64,000 bases of DNA from Rheinheimera sp. EpRS3 (GTDB lineage Bacteria > Pseudomonadota > Gammaproteobacteria > Enterobacterales > Alteromonadaceae): NCBI RefSeq assembly GCF_001513785.1, contig NZ_LNQS01000001.1, positions 124,001 through 188,000 of the forward strand, read 5' to 3'. The translations under genes were made by a program, and so were the position numbers. Positions 16,636-24,735 of the stretch are shown here, in pieces (position 1 is the stretch's first letter; each line of letters opens with the position of its first letter). The notes under the pieces were generated by a model that saw only the letters and a program-made list of their open reading frames with translations, was not told where the DNA came from and made no database searches.

Positions 16636-19365
16636 ATGAAAACAATACAACAACGTCAGCTGCTGTGCGCCATGGCAGCGGCATTAGCCGTGTTAACCGG
16701 CTGCGATAGTGGTGAAACACCGGATGTAGATAATGCACCAACACCGGTATCAACCTCAGTCGAGATCAACGCCAGTGCAGTAAAAGGTATTTTAACCGGC
16801 GCCGCTGTCAGTGTCAGTGCGTTAAATGGCACAGCGGTAAACAGCACAGCCGCGCAAACTGACAGCAGCGGTATGGCCGCTACCACCCTGACATCAGCAC
16901 CGGGCTATGCTTTTAGCGCAGTGCACAAGTTGGCAGTTACCACTAGCGGCGATAGCAGCATGTTGTGTGATCTTAGCCTATGCGGCGAAACAGCCTTAGG
17001 TGCTGCAGTCAGTGCAGACGCGCTGGGAACGGTGACATTAACTAACCTGTTCTGGTTAAAAGCGCCGCTTGGTGCTGCTGCCGACGGCACCGCTGATGCT
17101 ACGGTGCAGGTTAATGCCCTAACCACTTTTGCCAGCCAGTTGCTGGAGGCCGCCATTACCGGTGGGCGTAATGTGTCGGCTCTGGCTACGCTGGAGCCAG
17201 CACAGCTGGAATATTCCGCGCAGCTGCTACGTATTCTCGGCGTTGACATGCCGGCAATAAACCTGATGCAGCAACCGCTGCAAAGTGCCGATAGCGCGGA
17301 AAACTTTGCCCAAATCAGCAACCAGTTGATTCGGTTGTCCTTTGTTAATGCAGCCTTTGCCCACATTGGTGCTGAGGCAACCCTGGCCGATACGTTCGCT
17401 GCCGCAGCAGCACAGGTTGCGCTGGCGGCTGAGGGCGATGAGGCGGCAGCCATAGCGCTGCGCCAGCAGTTACTTGATGCATTGCAGGGCCATCCTGTAC
17501 TGGCAGAGCTGGGTTTAACCCCGGACAGCATTATTGATATTGAACTGCCATTAGTACTGGCTGATAACAGCAGCGGGCCTATTCGTGAATACACCACTGC
17601 GGCCTATTTAGCCGGTGCGCAAATAAGCTTCCGCGGCGCTATCAGTGATGGCGAAAGTGGTGACCAGGCCTTTGACGGCAGTGTTGACACTAAATGGCTG
17701 GATAACACCGGCGTGCCCAGCGCAGAAGCACCCGCCTGGTTAACGCTACAGTTTGCGCAGCCGCAGGCTATCAGTGTGTTGTCAATTACCAGCGCCAACG
17801 ATGCGCCGGACCGTGACCCGGAAAACTTTAATCTGCAAGCTTCTAACGATGGTGAAAGCTGGTTTACATTGGGGCAGTGGGCTGGTATCAGCTTTGAGCA
17901 GCGCTTAACGGCGCAGGATTTTGCCTTTAATAACAGCTTGCCGTACAGCTATTACCGGCTGAACATTACGAAAAATAAAGGCGACACTAACTTAATGCAA
18001 CTGGCTGAAGTGCAGTTATTTGGCCCGGTGTATCCCGACCAAGTTCAGCAAGGCGGCAGCATCAGCGCCAGCGGTGCCATTGGCGATGCAGAAAGCGCCG
18101 ATATGGCATTTGACGGTTTGCTAAGCACAAAATGGCTGGATAACACTGCGGTGCCAACGGCAGAGCAGCCAGCCTGGGTGCAGGTGCAGTTTAGCGAAGC
18201 AAAAGCTGTTAGCAGCATTGCAATCAGCAGCGCCAATGATGCACCTGAGCGCGATCCGGAGAACTTTAACCTGCAGGCCTCTAATGATGGCGTCAATTGG
18301 CTGACTGTAGGCGAGTGGGCCGGTGAGAGTTTCGATAGTCGTGGCCAGCGCCGTTTATTCAGCACCAGTAATAGCCTGGCTTATAACTACTACCGGCTTA
18401 ATATCAGCAAAAACAAAGGTGACAACAGCTTAATGCAAATTGCTGAAATTGAGCTTATCGGGCCCGCAGTGCCGGCGCTGAACCATGCTTTAACCGCCAC
18501 AGCGGTAACCTCCAGCGGTGCTATCAGTGACGCCGAAGCGGCCGACTATGCCTTTGACGGTGACAGCCAGACTAAGTGGCTGGATAACACAGCAGTGCCA
18601 ACTGTCGATGCACCGGCCTGGGCCAGTGTTGCCCTGCCAGAGCCGCAGGCAGTAAATATGCTGGCGCTGGTCAGTGCTAATGACGCGCCGGATCGCGATC
18701 CGGAAAACTTCAGCCTGTTAGCATCTAATGATGGCGAATCCTGGGTAAACCTGGGCCAATGGGCCGGTATCAGTTTTAGCGAGCGCGCCGAGCGGCAAAC
18801 GTTTGCCATCGCCAATGCATTGGGCTACAGCCATTACCGGCTGAATATCACTAAAAACAAAGGTAATAGCGCCTTAATGCAGGTAGCAGAAATTGAGCTG
18901 ATAGGCCCGCAGGTACAGGCGCAGGAGCACAGTGATAACGGTGCAGCCCAGGTTACTGAGCGTGCGGCTATCAGTGATGGCGAAGCGGGTACTATGGCAT
19001 TTGATAATGACCCGGCAACCAAATGGCTGGATAACGGCGGTGTACCGTCGGTTGAAGCGCCATCCTGGCTGGAAATCAGCTTGCCAGAAGCGGTGATTGT
19101 TAATACCTTTGCTATGACCAGTGCAAACGATGCGCCGGACCGCGATCCGGAGAACTTCCGTCTGCTTGGCTCAAATGATGGTGAAAGCTGGCAGGTACTG
19201 GGTGACTGGGCAGGTGAAAGTTTCGCAGCCCGTGCCGAGCGGCGCAGCTTCAGCCTGTTAAATGGCCGCAGCTTCAGCCATTACCGCATTGAGATCACAA
19301 AAAACAAAGGTGATACCAATTTAATGCAGGTGGCAGAATTTGAGCTGATTGGGCCGGTGCTATAA
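16636..19365 (+). CDS. Lipoprotein with four tandem F5/8 type C (discoidin/CBM32-like) domains
   Basis: A 909-residue lipoprotein with lipobox LTGC (Cys23). Residues about 25-320 form an unrecognized alanine-rich domain. From about residue 328 four discoidin-like domains follow, each repeating KWLDN, SANDAP-(D/E)RDPENF, SNDG, (T/S)KNKG and LMQ-AE. The KWLDN codons sit at 17692, 18130, 18574 and 19021, a period of 146-149 residues. Such domains bind galactose-, GlcNAc- or glucose-type glycans. Directly downstream of the TonB receptor, it probably acts as its accessory glycan-binding lipoprotein, a functional analogue of SusD-like or SusE-like proteins. The residue after the lipid Cys is Asp, which in E. 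coli retains lipoproteins in the inner membrane, so its location is uncertain. Confidence 0.85.
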   Translation: MKTIQQRQLLCAMAAALAVLTGCDSGETPDVDNAPTPVSTSVEINASAVKGILTGAAVSVSALNGTAVNSTAAQTDSSGMAATTLTSAPGYAFSAVHKLAVTTSGDSSMLCDLSLCGETALGAAVSADALGTVTLTNLFWLKAPLGAAADGTADATVQVNALTTFASQLLEAAITGGRNVSALATLEPAQLEYSAQLLRILGVDMPAINLMQQPLQSADSAENFAQISNQLIRLSFVNAAFAHIGAEATLADTFAAAAAQVALAAEGDEAAAIALRQQLLDALQGHPVLAELGLTPDSIIDIELPLVLADNSSGPIREYTTAAYLAGAQISFRGAISDGESGDQAFDGSVDTKWLDNTGVPSAEAPAWLTLQFAQPQAISVLSITSANDAPDRDPENFNLQASNDGESWFTLGQWAGISFEQRLTAQDFAFNNSLPYSYYRLNITKNKGDTNLMQLAEVQLFGPVYPDQVQQGGSISASGAIGDAESADMAFDGLLSTKWLDNTAVPTAEQPAWVQVQFSEAKAVSSIAISSANDAPERDPENFNLQASNDGVNWLTVGEWAGESFDSRGQRRLFSTSNSLAYNYYRLNISKNKGDNSLMQIAEIELIGPAVPALNHALTATAVTSSGAISDAEAADYAFDGDSQTKWLDNTAVPTVDAPAWASVALPEPQAVNMLALVSANDAPDRDPENFSLLASNDGESWVNLGQWAGISFSERAERQTFAIANALGYSHYRLNITKNKGNSALMQVAEIELIGPQVQAQEHSDNGAAQVTERAAISDGEAGTMAFDNDPATKWLDNGGVPSVEAPSWLEISLPEAVIVNTFAMTSANDAPDRDPENFRLLGSNDGESWQVLGDWAGESFAARAERRSFSLLNGRSFSHYRIEITKNKGDTNLMQVAEFELIGPVL
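17617..19362 (+). repeat. Four tandem coding repeats of about 440 bp (discoidin-like domains)
   Basis: Equivalent codons recur at intervals of 438, 444 and 447 bp. DNA similarity is clear within the motifs (tggctggataacac, gataaccggaaaactt-like stretches), so the array arose by internal duplication and has since diverged. It could support recombination that changes domain number. Confidence 0.75.
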
Positions 19366-19386
19366 GCTAAAGCGTTGTTGTCATAC

Positions 19387-19415
19387 AAAAGGCGCAGCTA
19401 AGTCTGCGCCTTTTA
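19387..19415 (+). terminator. Rho-independent terminator after the CBM32 lipoprotein gene
   Basis: A perfect 11-bp stem AAAAGGCGCAG (19387-19397) / CTGCGCCTTTT (19404-19414) with loop CTAAGT. The A/T tracts on both sides allow it to work in either direction. It separates the receptor/lipoprotein unit from the kinase-cutC-asparaginase unit. Confidence 0.85.
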
Positions 19416-19435
19416 TCATAAAGGTAATCTGATCG

Positions 19436-20341
19436 ATGTTAACTGTAAGCTCTGCACTGTTTGCCGGTATCGATGCTGGCGGTAGCCATTGCCGGGTACG
19501 GCTGGAAGATGAGAGTGGCAATCTGCTTGGCGAAGGCCATTCCGGCGCGGCGAACCTGGGGCTGGGCTGGGCACAGGTTGAAGCCAATGTCTGGCAAGCG
19601 CTAAATGCCGCTTTGTTGCAGGCCAGGCTGGACAGCACTGCTTATGCGCGTTTGCATATTGGTGCCGGTTTTGCCGGCGCTCATCTGGCCGGATTAAAAG
19701 CCACAGCGCTAAAGTGGCAGCACCCTTTTGCCAGCTGGCATGTCACCACCGATTTACACGCTGCCTGTTACGGCGCTCACGGCGGCGAGCCCGGTAGCGT
19801 GATTATTCTTGGCACCGGTTTTAGTGCGATCGGGCTGACTGAACATGGCGAAACCCTGCTCGGTGGCTACGGCTTTCCAATCAACGCTGTCTGCAGTGGT
19901 TCCGGTTTGGGTTTACAGGCCGTGCAGGCGGTATTGCTGGCACTGGATGCTCTGGCACCGGAAACAAAGCTGACTGCCTTACTGCAGCTCCATTTTAACG
20001 GCGGTGCAGCGCTAATGGCAGAGCAACTGCTGCAGGCGACACCGCAGCAATATGCTGAGCTGGCGCCTCTGGTTTTTCAGGCGGCAGATAGCGGTGATGC
20101 GGTTGCGCTGGCTATGCTGCAACAGGCATTCAATTTTATCACCAGGCTTAACCAGCAGCTGCCGCAAGGCCGTTGTTGCCTGCTTGGTGGTGTGGGGCAG
20201 CGTTTACTAACTTACCTGCCGCCAGCACAACATAGCCGCTTTAGTGCGCCGCTGGCCCCGGCAACGGTAGGGGCTATTTATTATGCCCGCCGCCAACTGG
20301 TCGTTGCAGCACAGGAGGCTAAGCCGTATGGCGCAAATTGA
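19436..20341 (+). CDS. BadF/BadG-family amino-sugar kinase
   Basis: A 301-residue cytoplasmic kinase with the N-terminal ATP-phosphate motif GIDAGGSHCRVRL, the ILGTGFSAIG adenosine-region motif and GGYGFPINAVCSGSG. These match the GlcNAc/glucosamine kinase branch of the BadF family. It is a second kinase of this type, divergent in sequence from the partial one at 1-534. It starts 21 bp after a terminator and overlaps the cutC gene by 14 bp. With a glycosylasparaginase two genes downstream, the likely substrate is GlcNAc or GlcN released from glycopeptides. Substrate is inferred from family and neighbours. Confidence 0.82.
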   Translation: MLTVSSALFAGIDAGGSHCRVRLEDESGNLLGEGHSGAANLGLGWAQVEANVWQALNAALLQARLDSTAYARLHIGAGFAGAHLAGLKATALKWQHPFASWHVTTDLHAACYGAHGGEPGSVIILGTGFSAIGLTEHGETLLGGYGFPINAVCSGSGLGLQAVQAVLLALDALAPETKLTALLQLHFNGGAALMAEQLLQATPQQYAELAPLVFQAADSGDAVALAMLQQAFNFITRLNQQLPQGRCCLLGGVGQRLLTYLPPAQHSRFSAPLAPATVGAIYYARRQLVVAAQEAKPYGAN

Positions 20342-21086
20342 AATTTGTCTTGATAGCGACAGCCGCTACCTTACGCAGAATATCCGCACCGTTTGCGCAG
20401 CCGGTATTGACAGCATTGAGCTGTGCAGCCAGATGGCGCAGCAGGGCTTATCTGTCAGTGCCGACGCGTTGCGTCAGGCGCGGGCGGCCTGTAATTCGCA
20501 TACGCAGCTGCGGGTTATGCTCAGGCCCAGAGCCGGTAATTTTGTCTATTCGCAGCCAGAGCAGCAGCAAATACAGGCGCAGTTACTGCAGGCAGCAAAA
20601 CTGGGTGCTGATGGCATAGTGGTGGGTGCATTAACAACAGATGCGCAGCCGGATCTGCTATTTTTAACTCTGTTGCTGCAACAGTGCCGGCAACTGGGCC
20701 TGGCTTGTACTTTTCACCGCGCTTTTGACGCCTGCACCAGCCCGGCAGAAGCGGTAGAGCAACTGCTGGCATTAGGCGTACAGCGGCTATTAAGCAACGG
20801 TACGCCCTGGCAGCAACAACAAAGCATAACGCAGGGCGTACGCCAGTTGGCAACCTTGCAGCAATATATTGCCGGGCGGCTGGTGCTGGTGGCCGGTGGT
20901 GGGGTTACGCTGACTAATTTGCCGCAGTTGCAGCAAACACTTCACGACAATACGCAGCTGTGCTGGCATTTGCATTCGGCGGTACTTACCGAAGATAAAG
21001 TCGATAGCGCTAAGCTTGAGCAACTACAACTTTGCCTAACTGAACGGGCTGGGTCAAACCCACAAAAAGGAGAGCCACATGCTTAA
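20328..21086 (+). CDS. cutC: CutC family TIM-barrel protein
   Basis: A 252-residue TIM-barrel protein of the CutC family, close to the 248 residues of E. coli CutC. Conserved stretches include MAQIEICLDS, GIDSIELC, VMLRPRAGNFVYS, GADGIVVGAL, CTFHRAFD and LLSNGTP. The start at ATG 20328 is fixed by AGGAGG at 20313-20318; the longer frame from 20283 lies inside the kinase gene. CutC was named for copper homeostasis in E. coli, but its enzymatic role is unsettled. Here it is translationally linked between an amino-sugar kinase and a glycosylasparaginase, which favours a role in sugar metabolism rather than copper handling. That last point is inference. Confidence 0.88.
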   Translation: MAQIEICLDSDSRYLTQNIRTVCAAGIDSIELCSQMAQQGLSVSADALRQARAACNSHTQLRVMLRPRAGNFVYSQPEQQQIQAQLLQAAKLGADGIVVGALTTDAQPDLLFLTLLLQQCRQLGLACTFHRAFDACTSPAEAVEQLLALGVQRLLSNGTPWQQQQSITQGVRQLATLQQYIAGRLVLVAGGGVTLTNLPQLQQTLHDNTQLCWHLHSAVLTEDKVDSAKLEQLQLCLTERAGSNPQKGEPHA

Positions 21087-22065
21087 TCGGCGTTATTTTT
21101 TAAAACTCAGCGCTATGTTGGGCGCCGGAGCAACAGCTTCAGCCTTGTTACCGGGTTGTGCGGCAGGGGTAGCGCCGGTACGTAAACCTGTGGTGATCAG
21201 CACCTGGGATTTTGGCATGCAGGCGAACAAGGTGGCGTTTAATTTATTGCAGCAGGGGGAGCGCGCCGTCGATGCGGTGCAACAAGGCGTAATGGTGACT
21301 GAGGCCGATCCAAGCGAGCGCAGTGTTGGTTATGGCGGCCGGCCGGATCGGGATGGCAAGGTTACACTGGATGCCTGCATTATGGATGAATTTGCCAATA
21401 TCGGCGCGGTGGCCGCGTTGCAGCAAATTAAACACCCGGTGGCGGTGGCGCGGGCGGTGATGGAGCAGACACCGCATGTGATGCTTGTAGGACAGGGCGC
21501 GCTCGATTTTGCGCTGGCGCAGGGCTTTGTTGCCGAGAATTTACTCACGGCGGAGTCAGAGCAGGAATGGCGGCAGTGGCTAAAAGATGCCAATTACCGG
21601 CCAATCGTTAATATTGAAAACCATGACACCATAGGCATGCTGGCGCTGGACAGCCACGGCAATTTGGCAGGTGCCTGCACCACCAGTGGCATGGCGTTTA
21701 AAATGCACGGCCGGGTGGGTGATTCGCCGATTATCGGCGCCGGGCTCTATGTCGATAACGAAGTGGGCGCCGCCACCGCCACCGGCCATGGTGAAGAAGT
21801 GATCCGGGTAACGGGCTCTTTTCTGGTGGTAGAGCTGATGCGCCAGGGCTACAGCCCACAGCAGGCGTGTGAGCAGGCGGTACAGCGTATTTATCACAAG
21901 CTGCAACTGCGCAAGGGCAATATAGCCGACACCCAAATTGGCTTTATTGCGCTGAATAAAAACGGTGAATATGGCAGCTATTGTCTGCAGCCGGGTTTTA
22001 ATTATGCCGTGCAGCACCAAGGCGAAAGTAAGCTGTACGCCGCAACGGCATTGTTAAGCGGATAA
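21079..22065 (+). CDS. N4-(beta-N-acetylglucosaminyl)-L-asparaginase (glycosylasparaginase), Tat-exported
   Basis: A 328-residue Ntn-hydrolase that cleaves the amide between Asn and GlcNAc, the last step in degrading N-linked glycopeptides. The precursor is expected to self-cleave before Thr184 in NHDTIGMLALD, making that Thr the nucleophile. GRVGDSPIIGAGLYVDNEVG and ATGHGEEVIR complete the active site. The N-terminus MLNRRYFLKLSAM is a twin-arginine signal, and LPGC suggests lipidation. It overlaps cutC by 8 bp, giving the co-translated set kinase, CutC, asparaginase. It implies that the organism uses Asn-linked GlcNAc, released in the periplasm and then imported and phosphorylated. Confidence 0.88.
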   Translation: MLNRRYFLKLSAMLGAGATASALLPGCAAGVAPVRKPVVISTWDFGMQANKVAFNLLQQGERAVDAVQQGVMVTEADPSERSVGYGGRPDRDGKVTLDACIMDEFANIGAVAALQQIKHPVAVARAVMEQTPHVMLVGQGALDFALAQGFVAENLLTAESEQEWRQWLKDANYRPIVNIENHDTIGMLALDSHGNLAGACTTSGMAFKMHGRVGDSPIIGAGLYVDNEVGAATATGHGEEVIRVTGSFLVVELMRQGYSPQQACEQAVQRIYHKLQLRKGNIADTQIGFIALNKNGEYGSYCLQPGFNYAVQHQGESKLYAATALLSG

Positions 22066-22163
22066 ACACCGCGCTTTATCTAATTCGGCATCAACCTTGG
22101 CATTTAACAGACGCTGGCTTAAGCTGATGAGAGAATGCTAAGGCAAAATTTGCCGGAGATTAG

Positions 22164-24731
22164 ATGATTAGATGTTACGCAGCGCTACTTGCCGCTTTGA
22201 TATGCGGCGAGCTTGCTGCAGCGCAGGGCCGTGAAGTTGTTGTGGGTGTGTATCAGAATACTCCGAAAATTGTGGCTGCCGCAGATGGCAGCCCATCAGG
22301 TATTTTCGGCGACTTACTGCAAGTAATAGCAGCAGAGCAAAACTGGCGGATTAAAGCGGTGCAATGTGATTGGGCTTATTGCCTGCAAATGCTGCAGTCC
22401 GGCGAAATAGATCTGTTGCCCGATGTTGCCTTTACCGAACTGCGTAGTTTACAACTGGATTTTCACCAGACTCCGGCGCTTTACAGCTGGTCACAGTTAT
22501 ATACCGCGCAAGGAGTGCAGCTGCAGTCACTGGCTGAACTGGATGGCAAGCGGATCATAGTATTGCAGGAATCTGTGCAACAGCAGTATCTGCAAAATAT
22601 GATTTCGCAATCGGGTATGGACGTGGTGTTACTGCGGGCCCGCTCAATGCCTGAGGCTTTTGCGATGGCATCGGCTGGTCAGGCTGATGCGGTAGCGGCG
22701 AATCATTATTCCGGCCATTTTCAGCTGGCAAAGTACCAGTTAGAGCAAAGTAATGTCATCTTCCAGCCGTTACAGTTTTTTTATGCCACCAAAAAGCAAC
22801 ACAATCAGGATTTACTTGCGGTTATCGAAACCCGTCTGGCGCAGTGGCAAACCAATATCAGCTCACCTTACTACCAAATCCTGCAGCGTTGGGGTACGGA
22901 GGTACCCGAGCAAACACTACCGGAAAAAGTCTGGCTGTTGCTGGCAATGCTTAGCAGCTTACTGTTACTGGCGCTATGCGGTGCCTGGTGGTTGAAACGG
23001 CAAGTCGCCGATAAAACCCGCCACCTGCGGGCCAGTGAAGAGCGGCTGAGTACAATATTAAACAGCGTAGATGCGCATATTTATATTAAAGATAATAAAC
23101 TACGTTATCAGTATCTTAACCGTAAAACCGCTGAGCTGTTTGGCTGTGAACCTTGCCAGGCAATAGGGCGGCGTGATGACGCTTTTTTTGACCAGTCAAG
23201 CAGCGCCAATTTACAGCAGAATGATTTAAAAGTGCTGCAACAAGGTGTACGGCTGGTAGAGGAAGAAACCAACAGCTCACTGGACGGCCAGCAAACACGT
23301 ACATACCTGTCAGTGAAGTTACCTTTACGCGATAGCAATGGCAATATTTATGCGTTATGTGGTATCTCCACTGATATTACCGAACATAAACAGCATCAGC
23401 AGGAAATTCATCAGCTGGCATTTTATGATGCGCTAACCGGTTTACCCAACCGCCGTATGCTGCTTGACCGGCTGCAACAGGCTGTGCAATTGGGCTTGCG
23501 ACACAACAATACAGCACAAGGTGCATTGCTGTTTATCGACCTGGATCACTTTAAAGATCTAAACGATACCTTAGGCCATGCCATGGGCGATCAGCTACTG
23601 CAACAAGTTGCCCAGCGGTTGCAGGCTAGCCTGAGAAAGGTCGATACACTGGCGCGCCTGGGAGGCGATGAGTTTGTGGTGCTGCTGACCGATTTGCATC
23701 CGGATCCAGAACTGTCGAGCCAGAAAGCCGGGCTAATTGCTGAAAAAGTGGTGCAGCTGTTATCTGAGCCATTTATGTTGCAGCAACGGCCATACTCTAT
23801 TTCTGCCAGTGTGGGTGTGGCTATGTTTTCTGATGGCTGCAACAGCGACGAATTACTGCAGCATGCTGATTTGGCAATGTATGATGCCAAAGAGCGCGGC
23901 CGTAATAGCGTGCGGTTTTTTAACCAGCAGATGCAGGCAGATGTCAGCGCCCGCTCTGATATTGCCACCGGTTTACGCCAGGCACTGTTGCAGGATGAAT
24001 TTGTCTTGTATTTTCAGCCACAGCTGGAGCGAAATCTTGGCGTGGTAGGTGCGGAAGTATTGCTACGCTGGCAGCATCCAGAGCACGGCATGATAGTGCC
24101 TGCCAGCTTTATACCTGTGGCCGAAAGCAGTGGCCAGATCCTGCAAATAGGCCGCTGGGTGCTGGAAAAAAGTTGCCTGCAGTTGGCTGAATGGGCAAGA
24201 CATAAGGATACTGCCCACTGGTATCTGGCGGTGAATATCAGTGCCCGCCAGTTACATTCTTCGGCGTTTGTGCAGGAGGTGATCAGCGCTCTGGAGCAAA
24301 GCGGAGCGGCGCCGGAAAAACTGGTACTGGAGCTGACAGAAAGCCAGTTACTGCAGGATATCGATACCATTATTGATAAGATGCAGCAACTTAATACTCT
24401 GGGGGTACGCTTTTCACTGGATGATTTTGGCACCGGCTACTCATCACTCAGTTATCTGAAACTACTGCCATTAAAGCAGCTGAAAATTGACCGCTCTTTC
24501 GTGCGTGATTTACTCACCGACCCTAACGATAAAGCCATTATTAAAACCATACTGGCGCTGGGGCAAAGCCTGGAACTGTCGGTTATTGCCGAAGGGGTAG
24601 AAACCGAAGCACAATATAGTAAATTGTTGCACCTGGGCTGCCAGCAGTTTCAGGGGTATTTTTTTGGTGAGCCGATGCCGCAAACCAGTTTTATTACCCG
24701 CTATCGCCAGCGCCATGAAATGCAAAACTAA
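22164..24731 (+). CDS. Periplasmic-sensor GGDEF/EAL cyclic-di-GMP enzyme
   Basis: An 855-residue inner-membrane signalling protein. In order: signal peptide (about 1-20), SBP_bac_3-type periplasmic solute-binding domain (about 22-245), membrane helix (about 255-277), PAS domain (about 285-405), GGDEF (motif intact at residues 500-504) and EAL (about 605-850). The EAL signature reads EVL (Glu631), with Asn in NISARQL, DDFGTGYSSLSYLK, Lys in KIDRSFV and IAEGVET retained, so phosphodiesterase activity is plausible. It should link an amino-acid or sugar ligand in the periplasm to c-di-GMP level. A GGAGA ribosome-binding site precedes the start. It stands alone, convergent with the MocR gene 4 bp away. 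Confidence 0.9.
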   Translation: MIRCYAALLAALICGELAAAQGREVVVGVYQNTPKIVAAADGSPSGIFGDLLQVIAAEQNWRIKAVQCDWAYCLQMLQSGEIDLLPDVAFTELRSLQLDFHQTPALYSWSQLYTAQGVQLQSLAELDGKRIIVLQESVQQQYLQNMISQSGMDVVLLRARSMPEAFAMASAGQADAVAANHYSGHFQLAKYQLEQSNVIFQPLQFFYATKKQHNQDLLAVIETRLAQWQTNISSPYYQILQRWGTEVPEQTLPEKVWLLLAMLSSLLLLALCGAWWLKRQVADKTRHLRASEERLSTILNSVDAHIYIKDNKLRYQYLNRKTAELFGCEPCQAIGRRDDAFFDQSSSANLQQNDLKVLQQGVRLVEEETNSSLDGQQTRTYLSVKLPLRDSNGNIYALCGISTDITEHKQHQQEIHQLAFYDALTGLPNRRMLLDRLQQAVQLGLRHNNTAQGALLFIDLDHFKDLNDTLGHAMGDQLLQQVAQRLQASLRKVDTLARLGGDEFVVLLTDLHPDPELSSQKAGLIAEKVVQLLSEPFMLQQRPYSISASVGVAMFSDGCNSDELLQHADLAMYDAKERGRNSVRFFNQQMQADVSARSDIATGLRQALLQDEFVLYFQPQLERNLGVVGAEVLLRWQHPEHGMIVPASFIPVAESSGQILQIGRWVLEKSCLQLAEWARHKDTAHWYLAVNISARQLHSSAFVQEVISALEQSGAAPEKLVLELTESQLLQDIDTIIDKMQQLNTLGVRFSLDDFGTGYSSLSYLKLLPLKQLKIDRSFVRDLLTDPNDKAIIKTILALGQSLELSVIAEGVETEAQYSKLLHLGCQQFQGYFFGEPMPQTSFITRYRQRHEMQN

Positions 24732-24735
24732 CCTG

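Noticed and set aside
17617..19362. Periodic repeats considered as a possible CRISPR or satellite
   Set aside because: The 438-447 bp period is in frame and encodes complete discoidin-like domains; units are far too long and divergent for CRISPR.
20283..20327. N-terminal extension of CutC
   Set aside because: It is inside the kinase gene, lacks family similarity, and AGGAGG places the start at 20328.
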